From Luteibacter sp. SG786 (lineage in GTDB: Bacteria > Pseudomonadota > Gammaproteobacteria > Xanthomonadales > Rhodanobacteraceae): 64,000 nucleotides of DNA. How positions within the stretch are numbered: position 1 is the stretch's first letter; each line of letters begins with the position of its first letter. The DNA is taken from the NCBI RefSeq assembly GCF_011759605.1, contig NZ_JAAOYX010000001.1:1240001-1304000 (forward strand), read 5' to 3'. The position numbers and the translations under genes were made by a program. Shown piece after piece: positions 49,757 to 58,733 of this stretch. The notes beneath the pieces were generated by a model, which saw only the letters and a program-made list of their open reading frames with translations, made no database searches and had not been told where the DNA came from.

Positions 49757-50763
49757 CAGTGGTACCCCGGATCGTCCGCGCGCACCTTGCCGCGGAACAC
49801 CCAGTAGGCCATGGCCGTATACGCCAGGATGATGGGAACGACGATGGCGGCGCCCACCAGTGTGAACAACTGGCTGGAGTGCGGCGCCGAGGCCGTCCAG
49901 ATATCCAGCGACGGGGGCACGATGTTCGGAAAGATGCTGATGATCAGGCCCGTGTAACCGAGGAAGAGGATGCCCAGGGTCAGCAGGAAAGGCCTGCGGT
50001 CTGCGCCGCTGCGCAGCGCCTTCAGGATGCCGGCGAGACAGGCGAGGACGAGCACCGGCACCGGCAGGAAATAGAACAGGTTCGGCGTCGAGAACCAGCG
50101 CGCGGCGACGGCTTGCTGGCCGAGTACCGTCCACAGGCTGACCACGCCGATCGTCGCTCCGAGCGCGAATGTCAGCGGGCGCATCAGCACGCCCATTCGC
50201 CTGCGCAGTTCGCCGTCCGTTTTCATCAGCAGCCAGCCGCAGCCGAGCGTCGCGTAGGTCACGGTCAGCCCGATACCGGTGAAGAGATTGAACGGTGTGA
50301 ACCAGTCGAACGCACCGCCCGCGAACTTGCCGTCGCGTATCTCCACACCTTGCAGCAGGGTGCCCAGGATCACGCCCTGCGCGAAGGCGGCGACGGCGGA
50401 GCCGGCAATGAAGGCCAGGTCCCAGAGGTGCTGGGTTCGCCGTGCCTTGGCGCGGATCTCGAACGCCACGCCGCGGAAGATCAATCCGCACAGCATGGCC
50501 ACGATGGGCAGGTAGGTCGCCGGCAGGAGGACGGAGTAGGCGACCGGGAACACGGCGTAGAGCGAGGCGCCGCCGAGTACCATCCATGTCTCGTTCCCGT
50601 CCCACACCGGCGCGACCGTATTGAGCATGACCTGGCGCTCGCCCTCGCGGTCGAAGAAGGGAAAGATCAGGCCGATGCCGAGGTCGAAGCCGTCCAGCGC
50701 CACGTAGAGGAAGACGCCGAAGCCGATGATGGCCGCCCAGACGACTGGCAGATCGATGGTCAT
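49756..50763 (-). CDS. cioB: Cyanide-insensitive bd oxidase subunit II
   Basis: This 335-residue inner-membrane subunit lies between cioA and the small DUF2474 gene. The family block is DGFDLGIGL near residue 24 followed by PVWDGNETWMVLGGASLYAVFP, RGVAFEIRAKAR and GTLLQGVEI. It is shorter than the CydB of the window (377). It partners CioA in quinol oxidation with low cyanide sensitivity and lacks the second set of cydDC genes, so it probably depends on the cydDC at 24.7-28.2 kb. Confidence 0.94.
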   Translation of the reverse strand: MTIDLPVVWAAIIGFGVFLYVALDGFDLGIGLIFPFFDREGERQVMLNTVAPVWDGNETWMVLGGASLYAVFPVAYSVLLPATYLPIVAMLCGLIFRGVAFEIRAKARRTQHLWDLAFIAGSAVAAFAQGVILGTLLQGVEIRDGKFAGGAFDWFTPFNLFTGIGLTVTYATLGCGWLLMKTDGELRRRMGVLMRPLTFALGATIGVVSLWTVLGQQAVAARWFSTPNLFYFLPVPVLVLACLAGILKALRSGADRRPFLLTLGILFLGYTGLIISIFPNIVPPSLDIWTASAPHSSQLFTLVGAAIVVPIILAYTAMAYWVFRGKVRADDPGYH

Positions 50764-50768
50764 GGCGG

Positions 50769-52187
50769 TTACTCGTCGATGGGTTCGGTGGGCCGCGAAA
50801 GCGGGCGATGGTCGAAGCGCTCCTTGCCGCGGCCGGTGTCGGCCGCTTCCTCGCTTGCCTCGTCGTGCGGCAGGTCCGGTCCCTTCGCCATGAGCTTCAG
50901 CATGTAATAGATGCCGGTACCGAAGACGAGGAAATACACCATCACGAAGATCATGAGCGAGGTGCCCACCTGCTGCACGGTGAGCGGGGAGACGGCGTCC
51001 CGTGTACGCAGCACGCCGTACACCACCCAGGGCTGGCGCCCCGCCTCGGTGGTCACCCATCCGGCGAGCAACGCGATGAGCCCCGTGGGGCCCATCCACA
51101 AGGCGAAGCGCTGGAACCAACGTGCCTCGTACAGGCGCTCGCGGCGCCGAAGGGCGAGACCAAGGAGGGCAAGCAGCAGCATGAGCAGGCCCATGCCCAC
51201 CATGATGCGGAAACTCCAGAACACGATGGTCGAGTTGGGCCGGTCTTCGGGCGCAAAGGATTTCAGCCCCTGGATCTCGCCATTCCAACTGTGCGTGAGG
51301 ATGACGCTGCCCAGGTGTGGCACTTTCAAGGCGTAGCGCGTGGTCTCGGCTTCCATGTCCGGCCAGCCCACAAGGTTGAGCGAGGTGCCGCCTTTCTCCG
51401 TTTCCCACAGGCCTTCGATGGCCGCGATCTTTGCGGGCTGGTGTTCGCGCGTGTTGAGGCCATGCGCATCGCCCACCGCTATCTGGACCGGTACCACCAG
51501 CAACAGCATCCATAGCGCCATCGAGAACGACTTCTGGATGGCCGGGTCCTTCCGGCCGCGCAACAGGTGCCATGCCGCCGTCGCGCCGACGAGCAGCGCC
51601 GCCACGATGAAGGCGGCCAGCGCCATGTGCACCAGGCGATAGGGGAACGACGGATTGAAGACGATCTTGAACCAGTCCACGGGAACGATCTTGCCGTTTA
51701 CCAGCGCGTGTCCCTGGGGCGTCTGCATCCAGCTGTTGGACGAGAGGATCCAGAACGTGGAGATGAGCGTGCCGACCGCCACCATCAGCGTGGCGACGAA
51801 GTGCGCGCGCGGGCCAACTTTGGTCCAGCCGAAAAGCATGATGCCCAGGAAGCCGGCCTCCAGGAAGAAAGCCGTGAGCACTTCGTAGGTCAGCAACGGG
51901 CCGGTGACCGAGCCCGCCACCGTGGAGAAGCCGGACCAGTTCGTGCCGAACTGGTAGCTCATCACCACGCCGGAGACGACACCCATGGCGAACCCGACGG
52001 CGAACACCTTCGACCAGAAGAAGAACAGCTCCTTGTAGACGATCTTCCCCGTCTTCAGCCACAGGCCCTCGAGCACGGCCAGGTAGCTGGCCAGCCCGAT
52101 GCTGATGGCGGGAAAGATGATGTGGAATGACACCGTGAAGGCGAATTGCCAGCGTGCCAGCAGTAGCGCCGTGTCGGGAACGTTCAT
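50769..52187 (-). CDS. cioA: Cyanide-insensitive bd oxidase subunit I
   Basis: This 472-residue heme-bearing subunit has the short Q-loop of the CIO type, against 529 residues in the other CydA. Visible features are RWQFAFTVSFHIIFPA with the heme-ligand His, SYQFGTNWS, FFLEAGFLGIMLFG, a conserved region NTREHQPAKIAAIEGLWET, and GRQPW near residue 390. It starts at ATG 52187 with GGAGA 6 bases upstream. No FNR box was seen in front of it, so it is probably controlled differently from cydABX. Confidence 0.94.
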   Translation of the reverse strand: MNVPDTALLLARWQFAFTVSFHIIFPAISIGLASYLAVLEGLWLKTGKIVYKELFFFWSKVFAVGFAMGVVSGVVMSYQFGTNWSGFSTVAGSVTGPLLTYEVLTAFFLEAGFLGIMLFGWTKVGPRAHFVATLMVAVGTLISTFWILSSNSWMQTPQGHALVNGKIVPVDWFKIVFNPSFPYRLVHMALAAFIVAALLVGATAAWHLLRGRKDPAIQKSFSMALWMLLLVVPVQIAVGDAHGLNTREHQPAKIAAIEGLWETEKGGTSLNLVGWPDMEAETTRYALKVPHLGSVILTHSWNGEIQGLKSFAPEDRPNSTIVFWSFRIMVGMGLLMLLLALLGLALRRRERLYEARWFQRFALWMGPTGLIALLAGWVTTEAGRQPWVVYGVLRTRDAVSPLTVQQVGTSLMIFVMVYFLVFGTGIYYMLKLMAKGPDLPHDEASEEAADTGRGKERFDHRPLSRPTEPIDE

Positions 52188-52312
52188 CGCTTTCTCCGTT
52201 TCGCGCACAGTCTATGCCGCTGCGCGCGCAGAACTCGCTGGCGCGACACTTTGGCGCGTGGAGGATTGTCGCAGCGAATCGGGGTATGCCGGCTAGTAGC
52301 GGCTTACCCTCG

Positions 52313-53161
52313 TCAGGGGCGTTTTCCGCCACGAGCCGCCACGAAACGGATGTGCTCGGCGTCGTGGATCACCGCCACGCCGGGGAGGCTGCCCAGGTAA
52401 TTCACGAACGCTGCCGCGTCGCGTGCATGGAACTCGCCGCTGATGCGTCTGGCGGCCAGCCTGGGGTCCTCGATCACCAGGGGGCGGGGGGTGTAGGCGT
52501 TGAAACGCCGGGCCACTTCAGCCACGGTTTCGTCGTGGAAGCGGATGTCCTCGGGAAGCCAGGTTGCCGCGGTGACCTCGACATGCCCCCGCGACAAGAG
52601 CCTGCCGTCGGTCGCTATCGAGGCGCTGTCACCGCCGGCGAGTTCCACGATGCGCTTGCGTCGCCCACTCTCGCCGGCAAGGCGGCGACGCACGCGATCG
52701 AACCAGGGCGGCGCCGCTTCCGAAACCGCGAGGCGGCCGCTCACGACGGAAATCTCCGTGCTGCCCGCCGTCCGGCTCACGTTGAATACGGTGCCGATAT
52801 CCTCGATGCGGTGATTGCCTGCCTCCACGATCATGGGGCGCCGCTCGTCCTTCCCGATGTCGAACGTGGCGTCGCCCGTCAGCAGCACGATCCGGCGCGA
52901 TGTCTCGTCGAAAGTTACCTCCACCACGCTGCCGGGCGACAGTTGCAGGCGCGTATGGTCGGCGAATGTCACCGTCCTGGTGTAGCCCTCATCCGCGGCG
53001 AAGCGCAGGGCCGATGGTCCTGCCTTCGATCGCGTGAAGAGCAGTGCAACCAAAATCAGGAGCACGGCCATCGTGGCCAGGCCACCGACGATGCTTTTGG
53101 AAAGCGTGCGGTGTTTGTCGGCTGGAAAGCGCGTCCAGCGCTGGGAGGTCTCGATCGACAC
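52313..53161 (-). CDS. FecR-like protein without an adjacent sigma factor
   Basis: This 282-residue protein has one transmembrane helix (about residues 25-43) and a periplasmic FecR-type domain (DHTRLQLSPGSVVEV, RRIVLLTGDATFDI, DIGTVFNVSRT) plus a C-terminal LPEDIRFHDETVAEVARRFNAYTPRPLVIED segment typical of FecR tails. FecR proteins normally transmit TonB-receptor signals to an ECF sigma factor. No sigma gene is adjacent and the usual N-terminal cytosolic sigma-binding region is short. The GTG at 53161 is the best start in the frame. Confidence 0.78.
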   Translation of the reverse strand: MSIETSQRWTRFPADKHRTLSKSIVGGLATMAVLLILVALLFTRSKAGPSALRFAADEGYTRTVTFADHTRLQLSPGSVVEVTFDETSRRIVLLTGDATFDIGKDERRPMIVEAGNHRIEDIGTVFNVSRTAGSTEISVVSGRLAVSEAAPPWFDRVRRRLAGESGRRKRIVELAGGDSASIATDGRLLSRGHVEVTAATWLPEDIRFHDETVAEVARRFNAYTPRPLVIEDPRLAARRISGEFHARDAAAFVNYLGSLPGVAVIHDAEHIRFVAARGGKRP

Positions 53162-53232
53162 ATGGACTCCAGGTGCGTGCGGCGGAGCCTATGCATGGAA
53201 CATGGCAGTTTTGTGACCGGCGCCATGCCGGC

Positions 53233-53262
53233 CGGCGGGAGCCGCCTGGGCGGCCCCCGCCG
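53233..53262 (-). terminator. Hairpin behind the chitinase gene
   Basis: A GC-rich inverted repeat (CGGCGGGAGCCGCC / GGCGGCCCCCGCCG) lies 8 bases beyond the minus-strand chitinase stop. No T run is visible, so intrinsic termination is uncertain. Confidence 0.5.
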
Positions 53263-53269
53263 TTTGACG

Positions 53270-54532
53270 CTACCTACCGAGATTGCTCAGGAATCGCTTC
53301 GTGTACTGAAGCACGGTGGTGCTGGGCACGGAATTGCAGGTGGGCGAGGCGAAGCCGCCGCCACAGGGGTTGTCGCGGTCCAGCGACCAGAAGTGCACGC
53401 CCGCGAGCTTGTTCGTGGCCGCATAGGTCGTGACCGTGTCAATGTCGGCGATAGTGAAGGTCTCGCTGCTCACATCGTTGACGCCGATCATGGGCGTGAT
53501 TTCGATCTTGCTCAAGGGAATACCGTAGGTATGCTGCAGGTTCTTCACCGCCTGGATGGCGGATTGACCCATGTCGCATGCGCCGTTCTTCACCACGCAG
53601 ATGCCCGGTCCCGCAGCGCCGTAGTCCATCGTCATCAGGTTGATGGTGTAGTTCTTCAGGCCCGATGCCTTGACCGCACGCACCACGGCATCGCCGGTGC
53701 CATTGACGCCACCATAGCTGCCGTCGGAAGCGGCCAGCGTGGCCAGCGTGAACGAGAAACGCAGGTTGGGGTACAGGCTCTCGGCATACACGGCATTGCT
53801 CACCAGCGCGTTGAGCTGCGCCGACGACTGCCCGCCCTCGATGTCGAAGTCCACGCCCACCATGTGCGGGCCCATGTATCGCGACAGGAACGCCGCCATG
53901 CCCGTGGCGCTGCCGCACGTGAAGACACCGGCCTGGCCGCCGGTGGAAACGACATAGTTCACCCCGGCATTGTTGAGGCGGGCGATGTTGGCGCTGGCGA
54001 ACGCCGCGGCCGGGACGCCGCCCCAGTTCTCGCTGCCGCATTCGCCGGTGGCGAAGGCGAGGGTGATGGCGCCGAGGTTCGGCACCTGGGTGGACACCAG
54101 GCTGCCGCTGCCCACGACGGGCAGACGGGTACCCGTCACCATGGTGGACATGATGTTGGTGTTCCAGTCGAGGTTGATGGTGATGTCCTTGTAGGGACTG
54201 AACAGGAGGTCGCCGGAGGTGGGCGGCGGGTTGTCCGGTGGTGGGTTGTCCGGTGGGTTGTCGGGTGGCGTGCCGCCGCCCGTACACGACCCCTGCGAGG
54301 TCCAGGGCTGCCCGGAACCGCTGCCGCCATTGTTCGTGGCCGGGTCGTTGCCCTGCGTCCACCAGTTCGCAACGTAGTTCACGCCGTTCTCGCTGGCCGT
54401 GTTGCCGGCCGTGTAGACCTTGCTTGCCTCCCACGCTGCCGCACAGGCATCCGCGGCATGCGCCTCGCGAACGGGTACCACGGCGGAAAAGGCAAGGGCG
54501 ACAGCCAGCCCGAGGGATGTCTTGATGAGCAT
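53270..54532 (-). CDS. GH18 chitinase with chitin-binding domain
   Basis: This 420-residue secreted enzyme has a signal peptide (cleavage after AHA, about residue 26), a CBM5/12-type binding domain (residues 31-83: AWEASKVYTAGNTAS, YVANWWTQGNDP), a Pro/Asp/Asn linker (residues 88-105) and a GH18 barrel. The DxDxE motif is VDFDIEGG with Asp228, Asp230 and catalytic Glu232. It hydrolyses chitin in an endo manner with retention. GGAGG lies 7 bases before the ATG. Confidence 0.94.
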   Translation of the reverse strand: MLIKTSLGLAVALAFSAVVPVREAHAADACAAAWEASKVYTAGNTASENGVNYVANWWTQGNDPATNNGGSGSGQPWTSQGSCTGGGTPPDNPPDNPPPDNPPPTSGDLLFSPYKDITINLDWNTNIMSTMVTGTRLPVVGSGSLVSTQVPNLGAITLAFATGECGSENWGGVPAAAFASANIARLNNAGVNYVVSTGGQAGVFTCGSATGMAAFLSRYMGPHMVGVDFDIEGGQSSAQLNALVSNAVYAESLYPNLRFSFTLATLAASDGSYGGVNGTGDAVVRAVKASGLKNYTINLMTMDYGAAGPGICVVKNGACDMGQSAIQAVKNLQHTYGIPLSKIEITPMIGVNDVSSETFTIADIDTVTTYAATNKLAGVHFWSLDRDNPCGGGFASPTCNSVPSTTVLQYTKRFLSNLGR

Positions 54533-54745
54533 GAGCGCCTCCAGTTCGAGTGTGATGGTGAAGCGTCCCTGCCTCGTCGATCGACTGCGAAAGCGACTCC
54601 GGTTTAGGCTCCCATGACAACGTTGTCTATTGGCCTTTCAGCGAAATGTGACGCACTGCGCGTGTAAATCGATGCGCATAATCGGCGGCAATGACAACGA
54701 GGGACAATTTTGGACTCGGTGCTCCCACGGGGAATCCGTGGCGAC

Positions 54746-55465
54746 CTACAGTTCCTTGATGCGGATATTGCGGAAGGCGATGCGGATCGGCTCCACGCCC
54801 TTGTCCTCGCCACCCTGCAAGGCGATGCGCCCCTTATGGAATCGGGCGAAGTCCGGCATCTTCGCAAACTTGGTCTTCGCTACCAGCGCATCCCATTCGG
54901 GTGTCCAGAGCGTGGTGTCGACTGTCTTGTGGCCGTTCTGGAAAAACTGGACGTGGCCGTGGTTCACCACGATTTCCACCTGGTTCCAGTTGCCGTGCTC
55001 TTTCACGTTCTCGATGTCCGAGGAGATGAGATCGAAGAGATCGCCCGAACGCTCATACAGCGTGTAGCTGTCGGGCTTGGTGCACACCAGGTCGGCGATT
55101 TGCATTTCCGGGCCCGTTTCCCAGGTTTCCCGATACTTCGGTGTTTCCTGCACGTTGAACATGATGCCGGCGTCGGCGCAAGGGGTCATTTTCCATTCGA
55201 GCTTGAGGTCGAAGTTCTCGTATTCCTTGTCGGTGACGAGGTCGGCGAAGTCTTCGCGCGGTGCCTTCAGGTCGCGATGGAGTTCGATGTTTCCGTCCAC
55301 CACGCTCCAGTCCTTGCCCACGCCCTTCTGACCGAAGGAATGCCAGCCGGCAAGGGTCTTGCCGTCGAACAGCGGCGTGAAGCCATCTGCAGTGGCCGCT
55401 ACTGCGCAGACGGGCAGGGCGGCAATGCAGCACGCGACGACAACCTTCAGGCGCTTCGTGGACAT
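54746..55465 (-). CDS. DUF1080 (3-keto-disaccharide hydrolase-like) protein
   Basis: This 239-residue exported protein has a signal peptide (ending VAAT at about residue 25) and a single jelly-roll DUF1080 domain: GFTPLFDGKTLAGWHSFG, DKEYENFDLKLEWKM, ADAGIMFNVQE, ETGPEMQIADL, and the final IRIAFRNIRIKEL. Some relatives hydrolyse 3-keto-glycosides. No sugar-oxidising enzyme is adjacent, so the substrate is unknown. It is transcribed alone. Confidence 0.88.
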   Translation of the reverse strand: MSTKRLKVVVACCIAALPVCAVAATADGFTPLFDGKTLAGWHSFGQKGVGKDWSVVDGNIELHRDLKAPREDFADLVTDKEYENFDLKLEWKMTPCADAGIMFNVQETPKYRETWETGPEMQIADLVCTKPDSYTLYERSGDLFDLISSDIENVKEHGNWNQVEIVVNHGHVQFFQNGHKTVDTTLWTPEWDALVAKTKFAKMPDFARFHKGRIALQGGEDKGVEPIRIAFRNIRIKEL

Positions 55466-55562
55466 GGGGAACCTCCAGGTAAGGGATGCCGAGCGTAGCG
55501 CAGTTGCCGCATCGTGCCATGCGTTCGCGTATGGACGTCTGGACTTCCAACGCGCGGGATGA

Positions 55563-56387
55563 CTACTGCAGTGGTTGCAGGTTCTTGCGGTGCTTCTTCA
55601 GTTCGTCGCCGATCTGCGCCAGCAACGGCGCCATGGCGTCAGGCTCGCGCAAGGAGCGAAGGGTGGCGCGCAAGGCGCGCAGATCCTGTTTGGTGCCGAG
55701 CGCGTCGGACAGCAGCGACAGTTCGTGGGCTCGTTCTTTCCTGCCTTGGGCATGGTGGTGTCCGGTCTTGCCGCGTGCCTTCTGGACGCGACGCCAGAGT
55801 TCGAGTTGCATGCGCAGACGCCGTGCCTTCCTGCGCCAGTCGTGGGCATTGGCCGGGGTGGCGATCTTCTTCGCTCTTTTTCGCGCCTTTGCAAGCCGGC
55901 TCTCCGAGCGTTCCAGCGCTTCTTCGATGGTTCGCTGGCGAAACGTGCGCCAGGGCAGGCCCTCGAGGGTGGCGGCAAGCTCGCGGATGGTTCTCCGCCG
56001 CTTGAGGAAACCGGGATCGTCATGCAGCGCTGCCGCCAGCCGGCCATCGCAGCGGTGTTCCAGCCTTTCGAGCGCGTGGCGCCACGCCTGCGAAGGTCGG
56101 GGCCCGGCGAGCGTGCGCGCCGTATCGAGTGCCACGTAGGCGTCGCGCAACGGAGAAAGGCTTTCGGCAAGGTTGGCGAGGCTGGCCTTGATCGACGGCA
56201 TCGCCTCGGCGAAGGGTTCCTCCCCGAGCACCAGCAGGCTTTTCAGGCGGCGGATGGCCTTGCGTGCTTCGTGGATGCCGCGATGCCGGTCTTTCGAATC
56301 GGAAAGGGAACGGATCGCCTTGCGGCATTCGCTGGCCGCGGACGAAGCGAGGACGGCCGCGATGCTCGGCGCTTTGGCGGGGCTCAT
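55563..56387 (-). CDS. CHAD-domain protein
   Basis: This 274-residue protein is a helical CHAD domain: IHEARKAIRRLKSLL near residue 38 has the conserved His and basic residues, and the C-terminal half has WRRKARRLRMQLELWRR and KKHRKNLQPL. CHAD proteins bind polyphosphate through their conserved basic surface. No CYTH phosphatase domain or gene is adjacent. The protein is very rich in Arg, Lys and Ala, and about 30 helices-with-heptad residues are visible. Confidence 0.87.
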   Translation of the reverse strand: MSPAKAPSIAAVLASSAASECRKAIRSLSDSKDRHRGIHEARKAIRRLKSLLVLGEEPFAEAMPSIKASLANLAESLSPLRDAYVALDTARTLAGPRPSQAWRHALERLEHRCDGRLAAALHDDPGFLKRRRTIRELAATLEGLPWRTFRQRTIEEALERSESRLAKARKRAKKIATPANAHDWRRKARRLRMQLELWRRVQKARGKTGHHHAQGRKERAHELSLLSDALGTKQDLRALRATLRSLREPDAMAPLLAQIGDELKKHRKNLQPLQ

Positions 56388-56441
56388 GGGCCCCTAGATA
56401 GCAGACCTGAGGCGGGACGTCACCCGGCCGGCCGATGCCTA

Positions 56442-56819
56442 CTAGCCCGCGTCGCTTCCGTCCGCGGGCGGATCGGCCTTGCGGCGGCGGCGCGGCTTCG
56501 GTTCGCTGGCGGCGATCAGGCCCTGGAGGTACGCGATGCCTTCCTCGGCGGGAAACCACGACACGACGTCGGCGACGGTAAACCCATGCCGCAGCCGAAG
56601 CGCTTCGAATTCCGCACGGGCGGCGGCCAGGGGATCGACCTTCGGGGGCCGGCCACGGCGCTTCGGCGCGGCGGGAATCGGCGCGGGGGCAGGGGCCGGA
56701 GCGGCAGGCCTGGTGTCTGCGGCCTTGCGATCGAGGGCGGCAAGTTCCTCCTGGAACTGCTTGAAGTCATATTTGCCGGACGAGTTCATCGCGCTACTTG
56801 GAACCGGTGGAACGGCCAT
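56442..56819 (-). CDS. Small AT-hook-containing, Ala/Pro-rich protein
   Basis: This 125-residue basic protein has a helical start (DFKQFQEELAALDRK), an Ala/Pro linker, an AT-hook type KRRGRPPK motif near residue 56, a helical FEALRLRHGFTVADVVSWFP segment, and a Lys/Arg tail (PKPRRRRK). The AT-hook and the helical segment suggest a nucleoid-associated DNA-binding protein. No family is assigned. A shorter start at 56789 (MNSSGK) is possible. Confidence 0.65.
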   Translation of the reverse strand: MAVPPVPSSAMNSSGKYDFKQFQEELAALDRKAADTRPAAPAPAPAPIPAAPKRRGRPPKVDPLAAARAEFEALRLRHGFTVADVVSWFPAEEGIAYLQGLIAASEPKPRRRRKADPPADGSDAG

Positions 56820-56965
56820 TGTGACACGGTGCCCCGTTCAGCATTTGAGAAAAGGTGCGCCCTTTGAGCAGCGTGTAACCAATGCAACGCAAGTGCCTGC
56901 CGCGTAAGGCGGCAGGGCACTTATCCACATGGTTGTCCAAGTGCTTTCCACAGTGCCTGTGGATA

Positions 56966-57484
56966 TCAGGGGGCGCTGGCTTCCGAGCCCGTGGAGATGT
57001 CGTCCGCGTTGTTGCGCTTGAAGATGTCCTTGGCCACGTCGCGCTGATTCCCGTTTTCCGTATGCACCGAGATAAGGATGCTGCCTTCGCGAACCTTGGC
57101 GTCGTAGCGCTTCGCCTCGAACTCGGGAATGCCCATGCCGACCAGGGCGCCGATGATGCCGCCGGTGGCTGTGCCGACCGCCGCGCCGCCGAGCGCCGCC
57201 ATGATGGGACCGGCCGCGATGAACGGGCCTACTCCCGGAATGGCCAATGCGCCGATGCCCGCGAGCCAGCCGAGGCCGGCACCGAGGCCGAGGCCGACCA
57301 CGCCGCCCGTGGTCGCGCCTTCCGGGGCCTTGGTGTGGTGCTCGTGCGCGAAGTCGCGCGTACCGCGGCGATCGGGGAGCAGGGCGGAAATATCGTCGCT
57401 GGTGAAGCCGGCCTGCTTGAGTTCGAGCACGATGATCTCGGCCTGTTCCACGGTGCGGGTGGTGCAATAGACGGACGCTTTCAT
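56966..57484 (-). CDS. Glycine-rich stress protein (DUF1269/YflT-like)
   Basis: This 172-residue protein begins with a ferredoxin-like segment (MKASVYCTTRTVEQAEIIVLELKQAG, then DDISALLPD), followed by a glycine-rich hydrophobic stretch (about residues 57-120) that forms one or two membrane hairpins, and a final ILISVHTENGN strand. This pattern is typical of general-stress YflT/YsnF-like proteins. It is co-directional with the BON protein upstream (15 bases apart), so both may be a stress pair. Confidence 0.7.
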   Translation of the reverse strand: MKASVYCTTRTVEQAEIIVLELKQAGFTSDDISALLPDRRGTRDFAHEHHTKAPEGATTGGVVGLGLGAGLGWLAGIGALAIPGVGPFIAAGPIMAALGGAAVGTATGGIIGALVGMGIPEFEAKRYDAKVREGSILISVHTENGNQRDVAKDIFKRNNADDISTGSEASAP

Positions 57485-57499
57485 GGGAATCCCTTGTGA

Positions 57500-57868
57500 T
57501 CAGTGTTTGATGTCGAGCTGGTTCTGGACGGAGGTCACGCCGGCGACGCCTTTCACGATCGCCTCCACGCGGGCTTTTTCCTCTTCCGTCTTCACGGGGC
57601 CACGCAAGGTGACGGTGCCCTTGGCCGCCACGAGCTTCACGTTCTGGGCGGAGGTGGACAGCGATGCATCGGCGACCAGGGCCTTGCGCACGGCCGCCGC
57701 CACGCGGATGTCGTCCGCGTTGTTCGGCTGATCCATCGGGGTGAGGCTTTCCGCGTGGCGGTCGCGCTTGTTGATGGCGGTGTCGTCGACTTTCGACGCG
57801 TCCTGCGCCCAGGCAGGCGCCGTGGCGGCGAGAGCGAGAAGGAGGATGATAGGTGCACGTACGTTCAC
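57500..57868 (-). CDS. Exported BON-domain protein
   Basis: This 122-residue protein has a signal peptide (cleavage after AWA at about residue 20) and one BON domain (residues 52-119: DDIRVAAAVRKALVADASLS, VTLRGPVKTEEEKARVEAI, GVTSVQNQL). BON proteins bind phospholipid and protect the envelope under stress. A GTG start at 57868 is required because no ATG precedes the signal peptide. It lies 15 bases ahead of the stress-protein gene. Confidence 0.82.
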   Translation of the reverse strand: MNVRAPIILLLALAATAPAWAQDASKVDDTAINKRDRHAESLTPMDQPNNADDIRVAAAVRKALVADASLSTSAQNVKLVAAKGTVTLRGPVKTEEEKARVEAIVKGVAGVTSVQNQLDIKH

Positions 57869-57963
57869 GGCCGTTACTCGGTGTCTGCGGTGCGCGCAGT
57901 ACGCCGTGGGGAGCGTGAACCGGTGGTGCAATCCGTGCGACGGGCGCGTGGCCCGTTTTGCCG

Positions 57964-58701
57964 TCAGCCAGCCTCGGCGCGGAAGGTGACCACCAGCACG
58001 TCGCGATGCGAGGCCTTCGAGGGGTCCAGCGGTGTCACGGGCGTAACCCCGTGGAAAACGCGCGGGTCGTGGATGAGCGCCGCGTCGAAAGGTTTTGCGA
58101 GTGTGAACTCGCCCAGCTCGCGCCCGTCGGGCGCGTGGATGGTCGTGGTGCCTCTGGCGATGTTTTCGCGATCGACCAGGAGCACGAAGACATAATCGAC
58201 ACCGTCGCGGTGGCTGCCTTCGGGAGTGGGCTCGCCGGCGGTGCCGGCCGTGGCTTCGATGCGGAATTGGTGCACTTCCACGTGCCAGTGGGGAACCTCG
58301 GGAGAGAGGCCGCCGAAAAAGTCCCGGCAGAAGTCGAGGATCGCGCTCATGGTGGCCCCGGTGGCGATCTCCGGGAGCACGGGCTCGAACCAGCGCTCGA
58401 TGTCGCCCTGCAGCGTGTTGTACGCAAGGGTCTGGAAGTGCGCTTGATGCGGGCGCAGTTCCACGTGGCCGAAGCGGGACGCGGCGAACGTCGCATGGCG
58501 CCTGCGCCGAAAGCGCCCAGTGGCGGCCAGGTAGGTGTCGGGCTCCAGGGCATTCCAGCTGGCGGCGAAGGCCTCCCAGTCGGAGAGGGGAGCCAGGTGC
58601 TCCACCAGCATGCGCATGTCCGGACCGTGCACGAAGGCAAAGCCCTCGTCGCGCACCTGGTCGTGGAGGGAGGTTCCGGTCGCTTCCTGAGGGGCGTTCA
58701 T
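57964..58701 (-). CDS. 2-oxoglutarate/Fe(II) dioxygenase family protein
   Basis: This 245-residue enzyme has the 2OG-Fe_Oxy_2 pattern. The facial-triad residues appear as His and Asp in SHRDGVDY and His in FHGVTP, with the oxoglutarate-binding basic residue probably Arg near the end (SHRDVLVV). Members such as the Bacillus isoleucine dioxygenase hydroxylate free aliphatic amino acids. The substrate is unknown here. No biosynthetic partner gene is close. Confidence 0.8.
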   Translation of the reverse strand: MNAPQEATGTSLHDQVRDEGFAFVHGPDMRMLVEHLAPLSDWEAFAASWNALEPDTYLAATGRFRRRRHATFAASRFGHVELRPHQAHFQTLAYNTLQGDIERWFEPVLPEIATGATMSAILDFCRDFFGGLSPEVPHWHVEVHQFRIEATAGTAGEPTPEGSHRDGVDYVFVLLVDRENIARGTTTIHAPDGRELGEFTLAKPFDAALIHDPRVFHGVTPVTPLDPSKASHRDVLVVTFRAEAG

Positions 58702-58733
58702 GCGTGAAGTATACGACTACCCCGACGCTGGCC

